Source: Rhodococcus sp. 4CII
Lineage (GTDB): Bacteria; Actinomycetota; Actinomycetes; Mycobacteriales; Mycobacteriaceae
Direction of reading: 5' to 3'
DNA: 64,000 nt
Assembly: GCF_014256275.1 (NCBI RefSeq)
Contig: NZ_JACCFE010000002.1
Coordinates: 4,134,001-4,198,000, forward strand
Shown here: positions 51,325-59,724 of the stretch, piece after piece
How the letters are laid out: the number at the start of each line of letters is the position of its first letter
How positions within the stretch are numbered: position 1 is the first letter of the stretch
Made by a program: the position numbers and the translations under genes
The notes under the pieces: generated by a model
Database searches by the model: none
Told to the model about the DNA's origin: nothing
Seen by the model: the letters and a program-made list of their open reading frames with translations, nothing else

Positions 51325-52491
51325 ATGGTGATGACAACGCCCTCCACCCGCGCGGCCGCGCGCGTGGAGTCGACGATCGACGCCGTCCTGCGTCGCAAGA
51401 TGCAACGGCGGGGGGCCATGATCCATGAGCAGCCTGCAATCGACGCCGTGTCGGAACGACTGCGGGAGTTCCTCTCCCAACGGATCGACGGAGAATTCCT
51501 CATCGAGGGCATCGGCCGACTTGCGGGAGGTGCGTCGAAAGAGCAGTTCGTCTTCGATCTGGGCTGGGTGCGGAACGGGCAGCGCAGGCGGGACCGCATG
51601 GTGTTGCGGATGGATCCGCCTGGGTCGATGGTCGAGACTCCGCGGCTGCGCGAGTTCGAAGTACTGACGATGCTCGACGGTGTGGTCCCCGTGCCGCGCG
51701 TGTTCTGGGCGACCGAGGATCCCGCGGAACTCGGTGCGCCGTCGATGATCTGCGGCTACGTTCCAGGATCGGCGAGCGCGAAGGCTGCCGTGAAGACGGC
51801 GTCGGGGCTCGGAACCGTGTACGGCGCGGCGCTGCGTCCGGTCTTGGGACCCCAGTTCGTTCGTCATCTCGCCGAACTGCATCGGTTCGATTGGACTCCC
51901 CACGATCTCCCCTCGTTCGAACGACCGCGGGCCGGGACGACTGACGCGATCGATTGGAGACTGGCGGCCACCGACCGCGCCTGGCAGGAAGACTCGTTCG
52001 AGGCGCACCCGGTGATTGCCCTGACACAACGGTGGTTGTGGGAACGACGTCCGCCGGTCGATCACGTGTCGGTGATTCACGGCGACTACCGCAACGGCAA
52101 CTTCCTGTTCGACGAGGATGACGGGACGATCACCGCCTTGCTGGACTGGGAACTGACGTATCTGGGCGACAGACACCACGATCTCGCCTACGCGATGATG
52201 GAGGGATGGGGTGAGCACGACCCGGCGACGGGACAGTTCTACTGCTCGGCGCTGGTGACCCGTGACGACATGATCGCGGAGTACGAGAAGGTTTCGGGTC
52301 TGCCGGTGGATTCAGCGCGACTCGAGTACTACACGGTGCTCAACATGTATTGGGCGGCGGTTGCTCTGGTCGGTACGGGGCCGCGAAACGCGGCCGAACG
52401 CCTGACCCACCTGGATTCGATGCAGACATTTCTCGGCGGACTCGGCGCCTTCTATCTCGACCAGTTGCTCGCAATTGTCGGCAAGGACTAG
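51325..52491 (+). CDS. APH-family phosphotransferase, copy A
   Basis: A 388-residue aminoglycoside/choline-kinase-like protein. It has the catalytic loop HVSVIHGDYRNGNFLFDEDD (about 244-263), LLDWELTYLGD (metal-binding DWE) and FVFDLGW and MVLRMDPP for the N-lobe. Such proteins next to acyl-CoA dehydrogenase or dioxygenase genes phosphorylate small alcohols; no drug role is implied. A paralogue is at 55704. Translation may start at ATG 51325 or 51331. The substrate is unknown. Confidence 0.83.
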   Translation: MVMTTPSTRAAARVESTIDAVLRRKMQRRGAMIHEQPAIDAVSERLREFLSQRIDGEFLIEGIGRLAGGASKEQFVFDLGWVRNGQRRRDRMVLRMDPPGSMVETPRLREFEVLTMLDGVVPVPRVFWATEDPAELGAPSMICGYVPGSASAKAAVKTASGLGTVYGAALRPVLGPQFVRHLAELHRFDWTPHDLPSFERPRAGTTDAIDWRLAATDRAWQEDSFEAHPVIALTQRWLWERRPPVDHVSVIHGDYRNGNFLFDEDDGTITALLDWELTYLGDRHHDLAYAMMEGWGEHDPATGQFYCSALVTRDDMIAEYEKVSGLPVDSARLEYYTVLNMYWAAVALVGTGPRNAAERLTHLDSMQTFLGGLGAFYLDQLLAIVGKD

Positions 52492-52500
52492 GAGCTTCCC

Positions 52501-53010
52501 ATGATTCCCACTGTGGCACAGCAGATCAGCGCAGTTCGCAACACGATCCGCAAGTCGGTGTTACCCGCTCTCGATCCGGACGATTCGTTCGCGGCGGAGC
52601 AGGCCGGACTCGTACTCGCCTGCCTGGATTGGGTACTGGACGTTCAGGCGTTCGAATACCCGTACGAGGTCGCCGAGCACGTAGACGCTCGGCACACCCT
52701 CATGGCCCTCACGGAACTGAACTCCGAGTTCGCCGTCGAGTGCCGCGCGCTGCTCGACGAGACGGCCTCGCCCGCGACGAACCCCCTGGAATTGCGGCAG
52801 CAGGTGCGTGGCTTGAAGGAACTCGTTGCGCGCGGGTATCGGGATCTCGCCGCTGCGGAAGGGCCCAGCGCCGAATCGGCTCTTCGCATCGTGGCCGAGG
52901 CCGCAGCCCGGCAGACCGAGCGGGAACTCGCGTGGTGCCGTATGACGGGTTTCCCCCAGGGTGACGTGCCGAACGTCGGCGAGGTACTGAGGGCCCAGCG
53001 GCGCGAATGA
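52501..53010 (+). CDS. Helical hypothetical protein, copy A
   Basis: A 169-residue, all-helical soluble protein. Its paralogue at 55189 has a similar layout: a start SAVRNTIRKSVLPALDPDDS here matches TLGALRKSLLDSVAPAVDRA there. Both follow an APH kinase gene directly. No known domain was recognised. AGGAG lies before ATG 52501. It may form a complex with the kinase. It ends 30 bases from the stop of the leftward LuxR gene, with convergent transcription. Confidence 0.65.
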   Translation: MIPTVAQQISAVRNTIRKSVLPALDPDDSFAAEQAGLVLACLDWVLDVQAFEYPYEVAEHVDARHTLMALTELNSEFAVECRALLDETASPATNPLELRQQVRGLKELVARGYRDLAAAEGPSAESALRIVAEAAARQTERELAWCRMTGFPQGDVPNVGEVLRAQRRE

Positions 53011-53040
53011 CATGGACCTGGCCGCGGCACGGAGGGGCCG

Positions 53041-53826
53041 CTAAGAATTGCCGGCATCGAAGCGCGCGATGAGTTCGGCTCGATTGGCGGCGCCGCACTT
53101 GCGGAGAACCCTTTTGACGTGAGACCGCACGGTTTCCACGGAGACGACCAAGTTGGCGGCGATCGCGGCGTTCGAGGCACCTGTCAAAGCGAGTGCGAGG
53201 ACGTCGCGTTCTCGCGTGGTCAGCGGTTCGAGTGCGATGGACGAGTGCGGATCCGGAGTCGGGGCGGGAGCAGGAGTGGCCCGCGTGTGGGCGGAGTCCC
53301 CGAGACTCGCGAGCGTGTGCAGAAGGTCTTGCTGACGGTGGTGCCGCCGGTCCAGGGCCGCACAGTCGAGACAGGTGCCGACCACTCCCGCGTAAGCGAG
53401 CAGAGCATCCATGACGACGTCGTCGGGAGTGGAGCCGACATGGATCACGCCGGCCGGTAGGCCGCCGATATCGACCCGGAACGCTGTATACCTCTTGTGC
53501 GCAGAGACTTCGGGGATTCCGGTGGCCTCCGGACCGTCGAGTTCGGAGAAGAACACGTCCTTGCACGTGGCTATGGCGGCCGCGCCGGGGCACACCGCGC
53601 GGATGATGTCGTCGACCGTGGTGGCACGCTGCAGGACGGATACTGCGGACTGCAGTAGGTGCGTTGCGGCTTCCAGCCGGTCGAGGTCGTCGGCGTGTGT
53701 CCGGTCCTGTGCTTCGATCAGCTCGACGAGCCGGATCGCCGCATCGTGCGGTTCGGCAGCGGAATCATTCGCAAGATCGGCGAGAATACGGTCGATCTCG
53801 TCGGTCAGCGCATTCTGGTCGGTCAT
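53041..53826 (-). CDS. LuxR-family regulator with a GAF-like domain (second of a pair)
   Basis: A 261-residue regulator. The C-terminal LuxR helix-turn-helix is LTTRERDVLALALTGASNAA, NLVVSVETVRSHVKRVLRKC (about 200-250). The N-terminal domain is helix-rich with a GAF-like middle (ATCKDVFFSELDGPEATGIP). It lies 7 bases after the other LuxR gene, so the pair is one operon, and its stop faces the end of the rightward set. It probably controls the flanking paralogous operons. ATG 53826 is the first start inside the shared operon. Confidence 0.82.
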   Translation of the reverse strand: MTDQNALTDEIDRILADLANDSAAEPHDAAIRLVELIEAQDRTHADDLDRLEAATHLLQSAVSVLQRATTVDDIIRAVCPGAAAIATCKDVFFSELDGPEATGIPEVSAHKRYTAFRVDIGGLPAGVIHVGSTPDDVVMDALLAYAGVVGTCLDCAALDRRHHRQQDLLHTLASLGDSAHTRATPAPAPTPDPHSSIALEPLTTRERDVLALALTGASNAAIAANLVVSVETVRSHVKRVLRKCGAANRAELIARFDAGNS

Positions 53827-53833
53827 GCGAACC

Positions 53834-54970
53834 TCAGCACGTTTCTCGCCCGGGCCGGTGCAATTTCCTGTGCAGGACCGCCGCTTCGGCGCGGGTGGAC
53901 ACACCGAGTTTGCGGTAGATCCGCTGGACGTGGGACTTCACTGTGCCCTCGGAGACGAACAGTGCTCGGGCGATGTCGGCGTTCGGTGTGCCGTGGGCGA
54001 CGAGCTCGAACACTTCGTGTTCTCGCACGGTGAGGGCAGCGCAGTGGGAGGTCCCGGCCGGGCCGCTCGTGCAGTCGGCGCGATCGGGTTCGGCGCCGAG
54101 CGCCTCGGCGAGACTGAGCTGTGACTGCTCGAGGTCGTCGAGGGCGGACTGAATCGCCGTCATCTGTTCTGTCATCCGGTGGCGGCGGGTCGCGATGGCG
54201 GATCGGAGGGTTTCCTGTTCCGCGGTCAGCGCGCAAACCGCGGCCGCAGTCTGCAGGGTGGTCATGTCGGACTCGTCGACCTCGACATCGTCGTGGTCCG
54301 CATGAAGTAGTGCTGTGACTCGCCCCGCGGCAACCACCGGTACCGCGAGATAGCCGCGTGGCCGCGACAGTTCGACCAGCGGGCGATAGGTGTTCCGATA
54401 GATGTCGATCGGATCCACGGCGATTCCGCGTCCGCTGCGGAACACCTCTTCCTCTCGCGGCGCGGCACCAGCGGGGAGTGACAGCGCCGCCACCGCCTGC
54501 CGCAGAGGAGCGAACGAGTCGTCCAGTTCGGGATGAATCGCGATCGTGGTGGGAGACCAGCCGGAGGTCGTGGCCGGGGAGTACACAGACTTCTTGAAGC
54601 CCAGGTCCCGGCACAACCGGTCGGTCACGACATACGGACGCTCGGCCCGCGACACCCCGCGGAGATTGGTGAGAAACGCGCGAAAGCCCGTGAGCTGAGA
54701 TCGATGGTCCGCAATCCGCCGCGCCTGTCGCCGACGCTGGATCGCCTCGATCTCCTGGAGAAGTTCAGCGGCATTGCGGATTTCGCCGGAATCTCTCGCC
54801 CCTGATCGCAGGCGCGAGAGCAGGGCCTGACGGGTCCATTCGAGAGTGAGGGGGTCTTCGCCGGATTGCACCGCCAGTTCCGCTGCGGCCTGCGAGTTGC
54901 CTCTCCGGACGGCGAGGTCGAACAGAGGAGCGAGTTCGCCGTCGGATGGTGGGTTCATCGGGATACTCAT
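53834..54970 (-). CDS. GAF-LuxR regulator (first of a pair)
   Basis: A 378-residue protein with an N-terminal helical region, a GAF-like sensor domain (VVTDRLCRDLGFKKSVYSPA, RPRGYLAVPVVAAGRVTALL, about 110-235), a coiled-coil link (EQMTAIQSALDDLEQSQLSL) and a LuxR helix-turn-helix (LTVREHEVFELVAHGTPNAD, EGTVKSHVQRIYRKLGVSTR). The arrangement is that of aromatic-compound-sensing LuxR proteins. The promoter at 55057-55086 resembles that of the PucR gene at 60815. Confidence 0.85.
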   Translation of the reverse strand: MSIPMNPPSDGELAPLFDLAVRRGNSQAAAELAVQSGEDPLTLEWTRQALLSRLRSGARDSGEIRNAAELLQEIEAIQRRRQARRIADHRSQLTGFRAFLTNLRGVSRAERPYVVTDRLCRDLGFKKSVYSPATTSGWSPTTIAIHPELDDSFAPLRQAVAALSLPAGAAPREEEVFRSGRGIAVDPIDIYRNTYRPLVELSRPRGYLAVPVVAAGRVTALLHADHDDVEVDESDMTTLQTAAAVCALTAEQETLRSAIATRRHRMTEQMTAIQSALDDLEQSQLSLAEALGAEPDRADCTSGPAGTSHCAALTVREHEVFELVAHGTPNADIARALFVSEGTVKSHVQRIYRKLGVSTRAEAAVLHRKLHRPGRETC

Positions 54971-55056
54971 TTCCTGCGGGGTCCTGCGACCTGCGGGCAG
55001 GAACTTCCAGGCCGCGCGGTCGATCGACGCGGCTTCCTTCTCACATCTTTGGACTG

Positions 55057-55086
55057 ATCATAAAGCCAAAGCGTGGGGTGCGGCAA
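55057..55086 (-). promoter_or_regulatory. Promoter of the LuxR pair
   Basis: Read leftward: TTGCCG (55086-55081), 18 bases, TATGAT (55062-55057), then CAGTCCAAA. The same boxes and following bases occur at the PucR gene (62781-62809). Arms CTTTGG/CCAAAG also flank the -10 region. Confidence 0.6.
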
Positions 55087-55188
55087 GGGTCGCTGTCAGG
55101 TGCGACGGCGTGCTCGGTAACGGTGACGCCGTGAGGACGCGGCGTCTGGACCTCACGTCCTCAGCGGCGTGAGGTCCAGACCGCCCGC

Positions 55189-55704
55189 CTACAGGAATTC
55201 GTCGATACTGCGGAGTTGCTCCGGGGCGGCTTCGAATCCGAAGGGTGCGTACCAGGACCGCTCGAACGCGAGGAGGTTGCGGGACGCCTCGGTGACCCAT
55301 TTGCCCACTGCCAGGCGGACGTCGTCCGGGAGTGACTCGTCCTGGACGACGGTGCTGACAGCGGCGGCCAGGGTCGCGCCCAGCTCGATGAGCTCCGTCG
55401 TGCCGGTGGACGCGGATTCTCGTGCGCTCCGGGCCGTATCGATGTGTTTGGTCAGCTCACCGATTGCCGGGATCGATCGCGTGGGGACTCGCGCCAGCAC
55501 GCCGTCGGCCATCCGGAGGTACTCGCCGAGTTCGAATCTCGACCTTTCGTGGATCCGATAGATCCGCGTGCGCAGGAACTCCAGGTAGTCGGCAACGAGG
55601 GGCAGTTGCTCGGAGGCGAGCGGATCGGCCCGGTCGACGGCCGGCGCGACCGAGTCGAGAAGCGACTTGCGCAGGGCTCCGAGTGTGTTGCGCGAGTGGT
55701 CCAT
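55189..55704 (-). CDS. Helical hypothetical protein, copy B
   Basis: A 171-residue, all-helical protein paralogous to the one at 52501. It starts with ATG 55704, overlapping the stop of the APH gene by ATGA. No domain was recognised. Its place directly after an APH gene, as in copy A, points to a conserved kinase/helical-protein unit. It is the last gene of the leftward operon that starts with the MFS gene. Confidence 0.65.
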   Translation of the reverse strand: MDHSRNTLGALRKSLLDSVAPAVDRADPLASEQLPLVADYLEFLRTRIYRIHERSRFELGEYLRMADGVLARVPTRSIPAIGELTKHIDTARSARESASTGTTELIELGATLAAAVSTVVQDESLPDDVRLAVGKWVTEASRNLLAFERSWYAPFGFEAAPEQLRSIDEFL

Positions 55705-56924
55705 CACAGCACCTCTTCCAGGAGTGTGTTCAGTTCGTCCGCTGCGACCGCAGACATGCCCTTGACGCGACACAGGACGACGTCCTGATGCGACTTGCCC
55801 AGCTTCGCGACCCGGTGTGCGGAGGCCATCGTGGAAACGACGATCTGATACGCGTTGAGGATCTTGTAGAAGGTGAGTTTCTCGGAGTCCACCGGCAAAC
55901 CGGTGGCGGCCTCGTAGCGTCGGTAGAAGTCGTCCTCCGGGATCAGCCCGCATACGAGGTACCGATCCTGCTCGTCGTAGTGGCCGAACGTGGATTGCGT
56001 GGTCCATGCGAGGTCTCGGTGCCGGTCGCCGAGATGGCCGCGTTCCCAGTCGAGCCAGGCCGTGATCGCCAGGGTGTCCTCGTCGTAGAGGAAGTTACCG
56101 CTGCGGTAGTCGCCGTGGACGACGCTCACGTGATCGAGGACGGGCAGATGACCGAGCATCCAGTGCTCGGCCACGTCCATCAGCGGCACGTCGGCCGCGC
56201 GGTCCTCCACCCAGGTCCGGCGGGCCTGATTGAGCAGCCACCGCGCCGCGTCATCGGTCCCGACCCGAGGCCGGGCGAGGCTGGTGAACTCCGCCTCGGA
56301 CAGATCGAACGTGTGAAGGGCGGCCAGGTAGGACACGAACTGATCAGCGAGACGGCTGCGTGTGCCGGCACCGAAATTCGTTCCCAGGCCGCTGATCCTG
56401 CCGGTGGTGGTCGCCGACGGCTTGGTGACTCCCGAGACGTAGGAGTAGATGAGCGCGGGTTCCGGGAAATACTCGCCGTCGATGTCGATGAAGCGTGGTT
56501 CCGGAACGGGAACGGTGCCCCGTACCGCGCCGACGAGTTCGAACTCGCGTAGGCGACTGGTGGCGTTCGACCCCTCGGCCGGGTCCATGCGAACGACCAA
56601 TCGCTCACTCGTCCAGGATCCGGACTCTTCGCGGTGCAACGTGAATCCCATCTGGACCTTGGACACACCGCCGGTGAACCATCGGGCATCGGACACCCGG
56701 AAGGGGCCGTCGAGGTGAGCCGACAGAAACGTCTCGACACAGCGGGTGAACTCGTCCAGGTCCATTCGCCGGTACGAACCGAGTGCGCGACGGTTCATCT
56801 TGCGGGTCAATGTCCGATCGACTTCGGGTTCGGTGGGGTACCGCGCGCGGAGACGCTCGATCTGTGCGTTGGTCGGGGCGTCGGCCCAGTCCCTCTCGGG
56901 CAAGGACAAAGAAGTGCTGGTCAT
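55704..56924 (-). CDS. APH-family phosphotransferase, copy B
   Basis: A 406-residue paralogue of the protein at 51325. The catalytic loop is HVSVVHGDYRSGNFLYDEDT (about 270-289), then WLDWERGHLGDRHRDLAW. The preceding region includes RKMNRRALGSYRRMDLDE and RLVVRMDPAEG, matching copy A. It overlaps the helical gene by ATGA and lies 12 bases after the DUF7064-like gene. The substrate is unknown. Confidence 0.83.
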   Translation of the reverse strand: MTSTSLSLPERDWADAPTNAQIERLRARYPTEPEVDRTLTRKMNRRALGSYRRMDLDEFTRCVETFLSAHLDGPFRVSDARWFTGGVSKVQMGFTLHREESGSWTSERLVVRMDPAEGSNATSRLREFELVGAVRGTVPVPEPRFIDIDGEYFPEPALIYSYVSGVTKPSATTTGRISGLGTNFGAGTRSRLADQFVSYLAALHTFDLSEAEFTSLARPRVGTDDAARWLLNQARRTWVEDRAADVPLMDVAEHWMLGHLPVLDHVSVVHGDYRSGNFLYDEDTLAITAWLDWERGHLGDRHRDLAWTTQSTFGHYDEQDRYLVCGLIPEDDFYRRYEAATGLPVDSEKLTFYKILNAYQIVVSTMASAHRVAKLGKSHQDVVLCRVKGMSAVAADELNTLLEEVL

Positions 56925-56936
56925 CGGAATTTCCCC

Positions 56937-57938
56937 CTACTTCAATCGGCCGTGACGGGACATCCGCTCGGCCAGATAGTCCAATCCGAAGATGTCGCCC
57001 ATCTCGCCGTAGCCGACGGCGGAACCGCGCTCGTACCGGAACAACGACTGGTAGCAGACGTGGGAGGGGTTGAACGTGTACCACGGGTGCCCCGCGATCG
57101 CGCTGCCGAAGAACTCGTGTTTTCTGCCGCGGACATCGGTGGCCGTGACGTGGTTGCTGAACGCGAGCATGTCGACGCGCTCCGCCTCGATCGTTCCGTC
57201 GATCAGGCCGAAGACCTCGCCGTGCTCGACGACGTAACCGAACCGGATCTTGTCGTAGAACACCTGGCCTCGTTCGATTCGCATCGGCACCGCCATGTGC
57301 ATCGCGAAGTCCTCACCGAAGTTGATCGAGACCCAGGAGACCGACCGTGTGCCGACCTCTGGGCGGGGTCCCCAGCTGTGGTCCATTCCCTCGTACGATT
57401 CGACCTGGTACGTCTTGCCGCGCAGTTCCAGTTCGCCGCGGATGCGGCCCTTGACTTCGAAGTGCCCGTTCTCCCACTCGTTGCCCTTGCGTGGGTCGTG
57501 CGAGGTTTCGCGGTCCAGGTCGAGGAGCGGATTCTGGTTCGGGTCGTGTGGGTCGAACGGTTCGTGCAGTCCCTCGAAGGTGAGGTCGAAACTTGCTGCC
57601 CCCAGGGCGTTCTTGTACTGCATGCGGTAGTTCCGCGGTCCGTCCGTGGACACGGTGAGGCCGTTGTCGAGGGTGTAGTTGCTGAACGAGTCGGGGCAGG
57701 GCAGGTGCATCTGGGGGTCGGTGAAGTCGACTTCGTACGGTTGGCGGCAGAATCCCTCGGCCAGGATGACCGAGGACAGGGTGACGCCGAGGTTCGGCCG
57801 GGCCAGTACGTAGGCGTTGCCGAAGATTCGTGCTTCGGGCACGGAGATGATCAGGACGGTGGTTTCGGTCCAGGTCTTGTCGGTGAGGTCTCGGGAGTGG
57901 AATTCGGTATCGGAGTGCGTGATCACTGCGTTGTCCAA
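56937..57938 (-). CDS. DUF7064-like protein, copy B
   Basis: A 333-residue paralogue of the protein at 49131. It has ETTVLIISVPEARIFGNAYV, FEGLHEPFDPHDPNQNP and SYEGMDHSWGPRPEVG, and closely matches copy A over nearly the full length. It lies 30 bases downstream of the MFS gene in the leftward operon. No catalytic motif is known. It may bind a hydrophobic ligand of the pathway. Confidence 0.7.
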   Translation of the reverse strand: MDNAVITHSDTEFHSRDLTDKTWTETTVLIISVPEARIFGNAYVLARPNLGVTLSSVILAEGFCRQPYEVDFTDPQMHLPCPDSFSNYTLDNGLTVSTDGPRNYRMQYKNALGAASFDLTFEGLHEPFDPHDPNQNPLLDLDRETSHDPRKGNEWENGHFEVKGRIRGELELRGKTYQVESYEGMDHSWGPRPEVGTRSVSWVSINFGEDFAMHMAVPMRIERGQVFYDKIRFGYVVEHGEVFGLIDGTIEAERVDMLAFSNHVTATDVRGRKHEFFGSAIAGHPWYTFNPSHVCYQSLFRYERGSAVGYGEMGDIFGLDYLAERMSRHGRLK

Positions 57939-57968
57939 TCGTGTGGTCGTAGGGGTCTGTCTGTGCGC

Positions 57969-59348
57969 TCAGTCGTGTTGCAGCTGTTTGGTGTTCGAGT
58001 GAATTGGGGTGCTCGTGCGAAGGGTTTTCGAGACGGCGATCATGATCAGGCCGCCGACGCCGAGGACGATCGCGCCGACGAGGAACGACAGCCTGTTGCC
58101 GGCCTCGCCCGGGAAGGCGTCGCGGATGATGCCGAACATGTACGGCGAGACGAACCCGCCGATGTTGCCGATGCTGCTGATCAACGCGATCCCTGACGCT
58201 GCGGCGGCGCCGGAGACGATCTTCGGTGCGGTGGTCCAGAACGTCGGGATGGTGGCCATCGAACCGATGGTGCCGACGCAGATCGCGATCGCTGCGATGT
58301 ACGGGCTGGAGGACACCGTAGCGGCAGCGATCACCCATGCGCAGGCTCCGGCCAGGGTCGGAACGACGAAGTGCCACATGCGTTCCTGGGTGCGGTCCGA
58401 ACTCCGGGAGATCAGCACCATGGCGATTCCCGTGAAGACATACGGCACCGCGGCCAGGTAACCGATCCCGGTGGTGCCGACGGTGCCGCCGGTCATCTCC
58501 TTGATGATCGACGGGAGGAAGAAGCCCATGAGATAGATGGGCACGACCATCGAAAAGTACACGGCAGCGAGCATGAGGACTCGGTAGTTCTTCAGCCCGT
58601 CCGACCAATGCGGACGACTGGTGCCGTCGTCGGTATCGGTGGGATCCTCCTGGCTGATCGTGTCGGTAAGCCACTGCGCTTCAGAGGTAGTGAGCCAACG
58701 CGCGTCGCCGGGCTCGTTCGGGAGGAACTTGACGATGACGACGGCGAGCAGCAGGCAGGGCAGGCCTTCGGCGATGAACATGAACTGCCATCCGGCCAGA
58801 CCCCACGGGTTGAGCGACATGAGAGTGCTGGTCAGGGGCGACCCGACCGCCGAGGCGACGGGAATGGCGAGGAAGAACAAGCCGAGGATCCGTCCCCGGT
58901 TCGCCGACGGTACCCATCGCGTGAGGTAGTAGACCACTCCCGGTAGCAGGCCGGCTTCTGCGGCGCCGAGGAGGAAGCGCATCCCGTAGAACATCCAGAT
59001 GTTCTCGACCAGCGACATCAAGGCTGTGACCAGGCCCCACGTGATCATGATGCGGGCAATCCAGATCCGGGCCCCGATGCGGTGGAGTGCGATGTTACTG
59101 GGAACCTCGAAGAGGACGTAGGCGATGAAGAAGACTCCGGCGCCGAGGCCGAAAGCGGCTTCGGAGAGGCCGAGATCGGTCTGCATCTGCAGTTTGGCCA
59201 CACCGATGTTCGTGCGGTCCACATAGCTGAGCAACGCAGCGAGAAACAACATCGGAACGATCCGGAACGAGATCTTTCGCGAAATGCTCGAACCGGGAGC
59301 GTAGTCGGTTGTCTGTTCGGCGGGGTTTCGCCGAGGGTGGTTGTCCAT
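57969..59348 (-). CDS. MFS transporter, anion:cation symporter type
   Basis: A 459-residue, 12-helix transporter of the ACS (phthalate/tartrate-like) family. The first helix has MLFLAALLSYVDRTNIGVAK, with the conserved DRTNIG motif, and the second motif region is FEVPSNIALHRIGARIWIAR. It should import an organic anion or aromatic acid. ATG 59348 is chosen; the frame upstream has no homology. It leads the leftward operon and so probably brings in the substrate of the DUF7064/APH set. Confidence 0.88.
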   Translation of the reverse strand: MDNHPRRNPAEQTTDYAPGSSISRKISFRIVPMLFLAALLSYVDRTNIGVAKLQMQTDLGLSEAAFGLGAGVFFIAYVLFEVPSNIALHRIGARIWIARIMITWGLVTALMSLVENIWMFYGMRFLLGAAEAGLLPGVVYYLTRWVPSANRGRILGLFFLAIPVASAVGSPLTSTLMSLNPWGLAGWQFMFIAEGLPCLLLAVVIVKFLPNEPGDARWLTTSEAQWLTDTISQEDPTDTDDGTSRPHWSDGLKNYRVLMLAAVYFSMVVPIYLMGFFLPSIIKEMTGGTVGTTGIGYLAAVPYVFTGIAMVLISRSSDRTQERMWHFVVPTLAGACAWVIAAATVSSSPYIAAIAICVGTIGSMATIPTFWTTAPKIVSGAAAASGIALISSIGNIGGFVSPYMFGIIRDAFPGEAGNRLSFLVGAIVLGVGGLIMIAVSKTLRTSTPIHSNTKQLQHD

Positions 59349-59724
59349 GGTCACCTGAACCTTCTGAGGGGGAAATCGCGGACTGGGTGCAGATCCCAGC
59401 GGAAGTGACGACGTCACCGCGAACCATAAGAACGACGGGAATGGCAGTACAACGCTCTGCCCGGCCCCTACCGGTTTCGCGGGTGAATCGGCGCTGTGGT
59501 TGCCGACAGCGCGGCCCGGCGGGGATGCTTGCCAATCAGTGGTGGATGCAGTACTAGCGAATCCGTCCTGTCGGTGAGCAGATTCGCGCTTCGGTCTCAA
59601 CTTGTGAGGCCGGTGGGGCTGGTGGGGCGCTCACGCATGCATCCGAGCTGTTGAGTGCTCGACATCACCTGTAGTGGCGGGGTGTTCCGAAACTACGCCG
59701 AATGCACTACAACGACAGATCGTG
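59349..59724. other. Intergenic region between the MFS gene and the transposase-like gene
   Basis: No gene was found. It holds the leftward promoter at 59423-59452 and an interrupted TGTAGTG/CACTACA repeat (59670-59676 and 59705-59711) just before the transposase-like gene. Confidence 0.45.
59423..59452 (-). promoter_or_regulatory. Promoter of the MFS/DUF7064 operon
   Basis: Read leftward: TTGTAC (59452-59447), 18 bases, TATGGT (59428-59423). The -10 box is the same as at the PucR gene. Confidence 0.5.

Noticed and set aside
52709..53593. A 294-codon leftward frame across the convergence point
   Set aside because: It is out of frame over the LuxR gene and the helical gene and is arginine-rich; no homology pattern.
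59670..59711. Interrupted TGTAGTG/CACTACA repeat before the transposase-like gene as an IS terminal repeat
   Set aside because: Both arms lie on the same side of the gene, no matching end exists past 60945, and no target duplication was seen.
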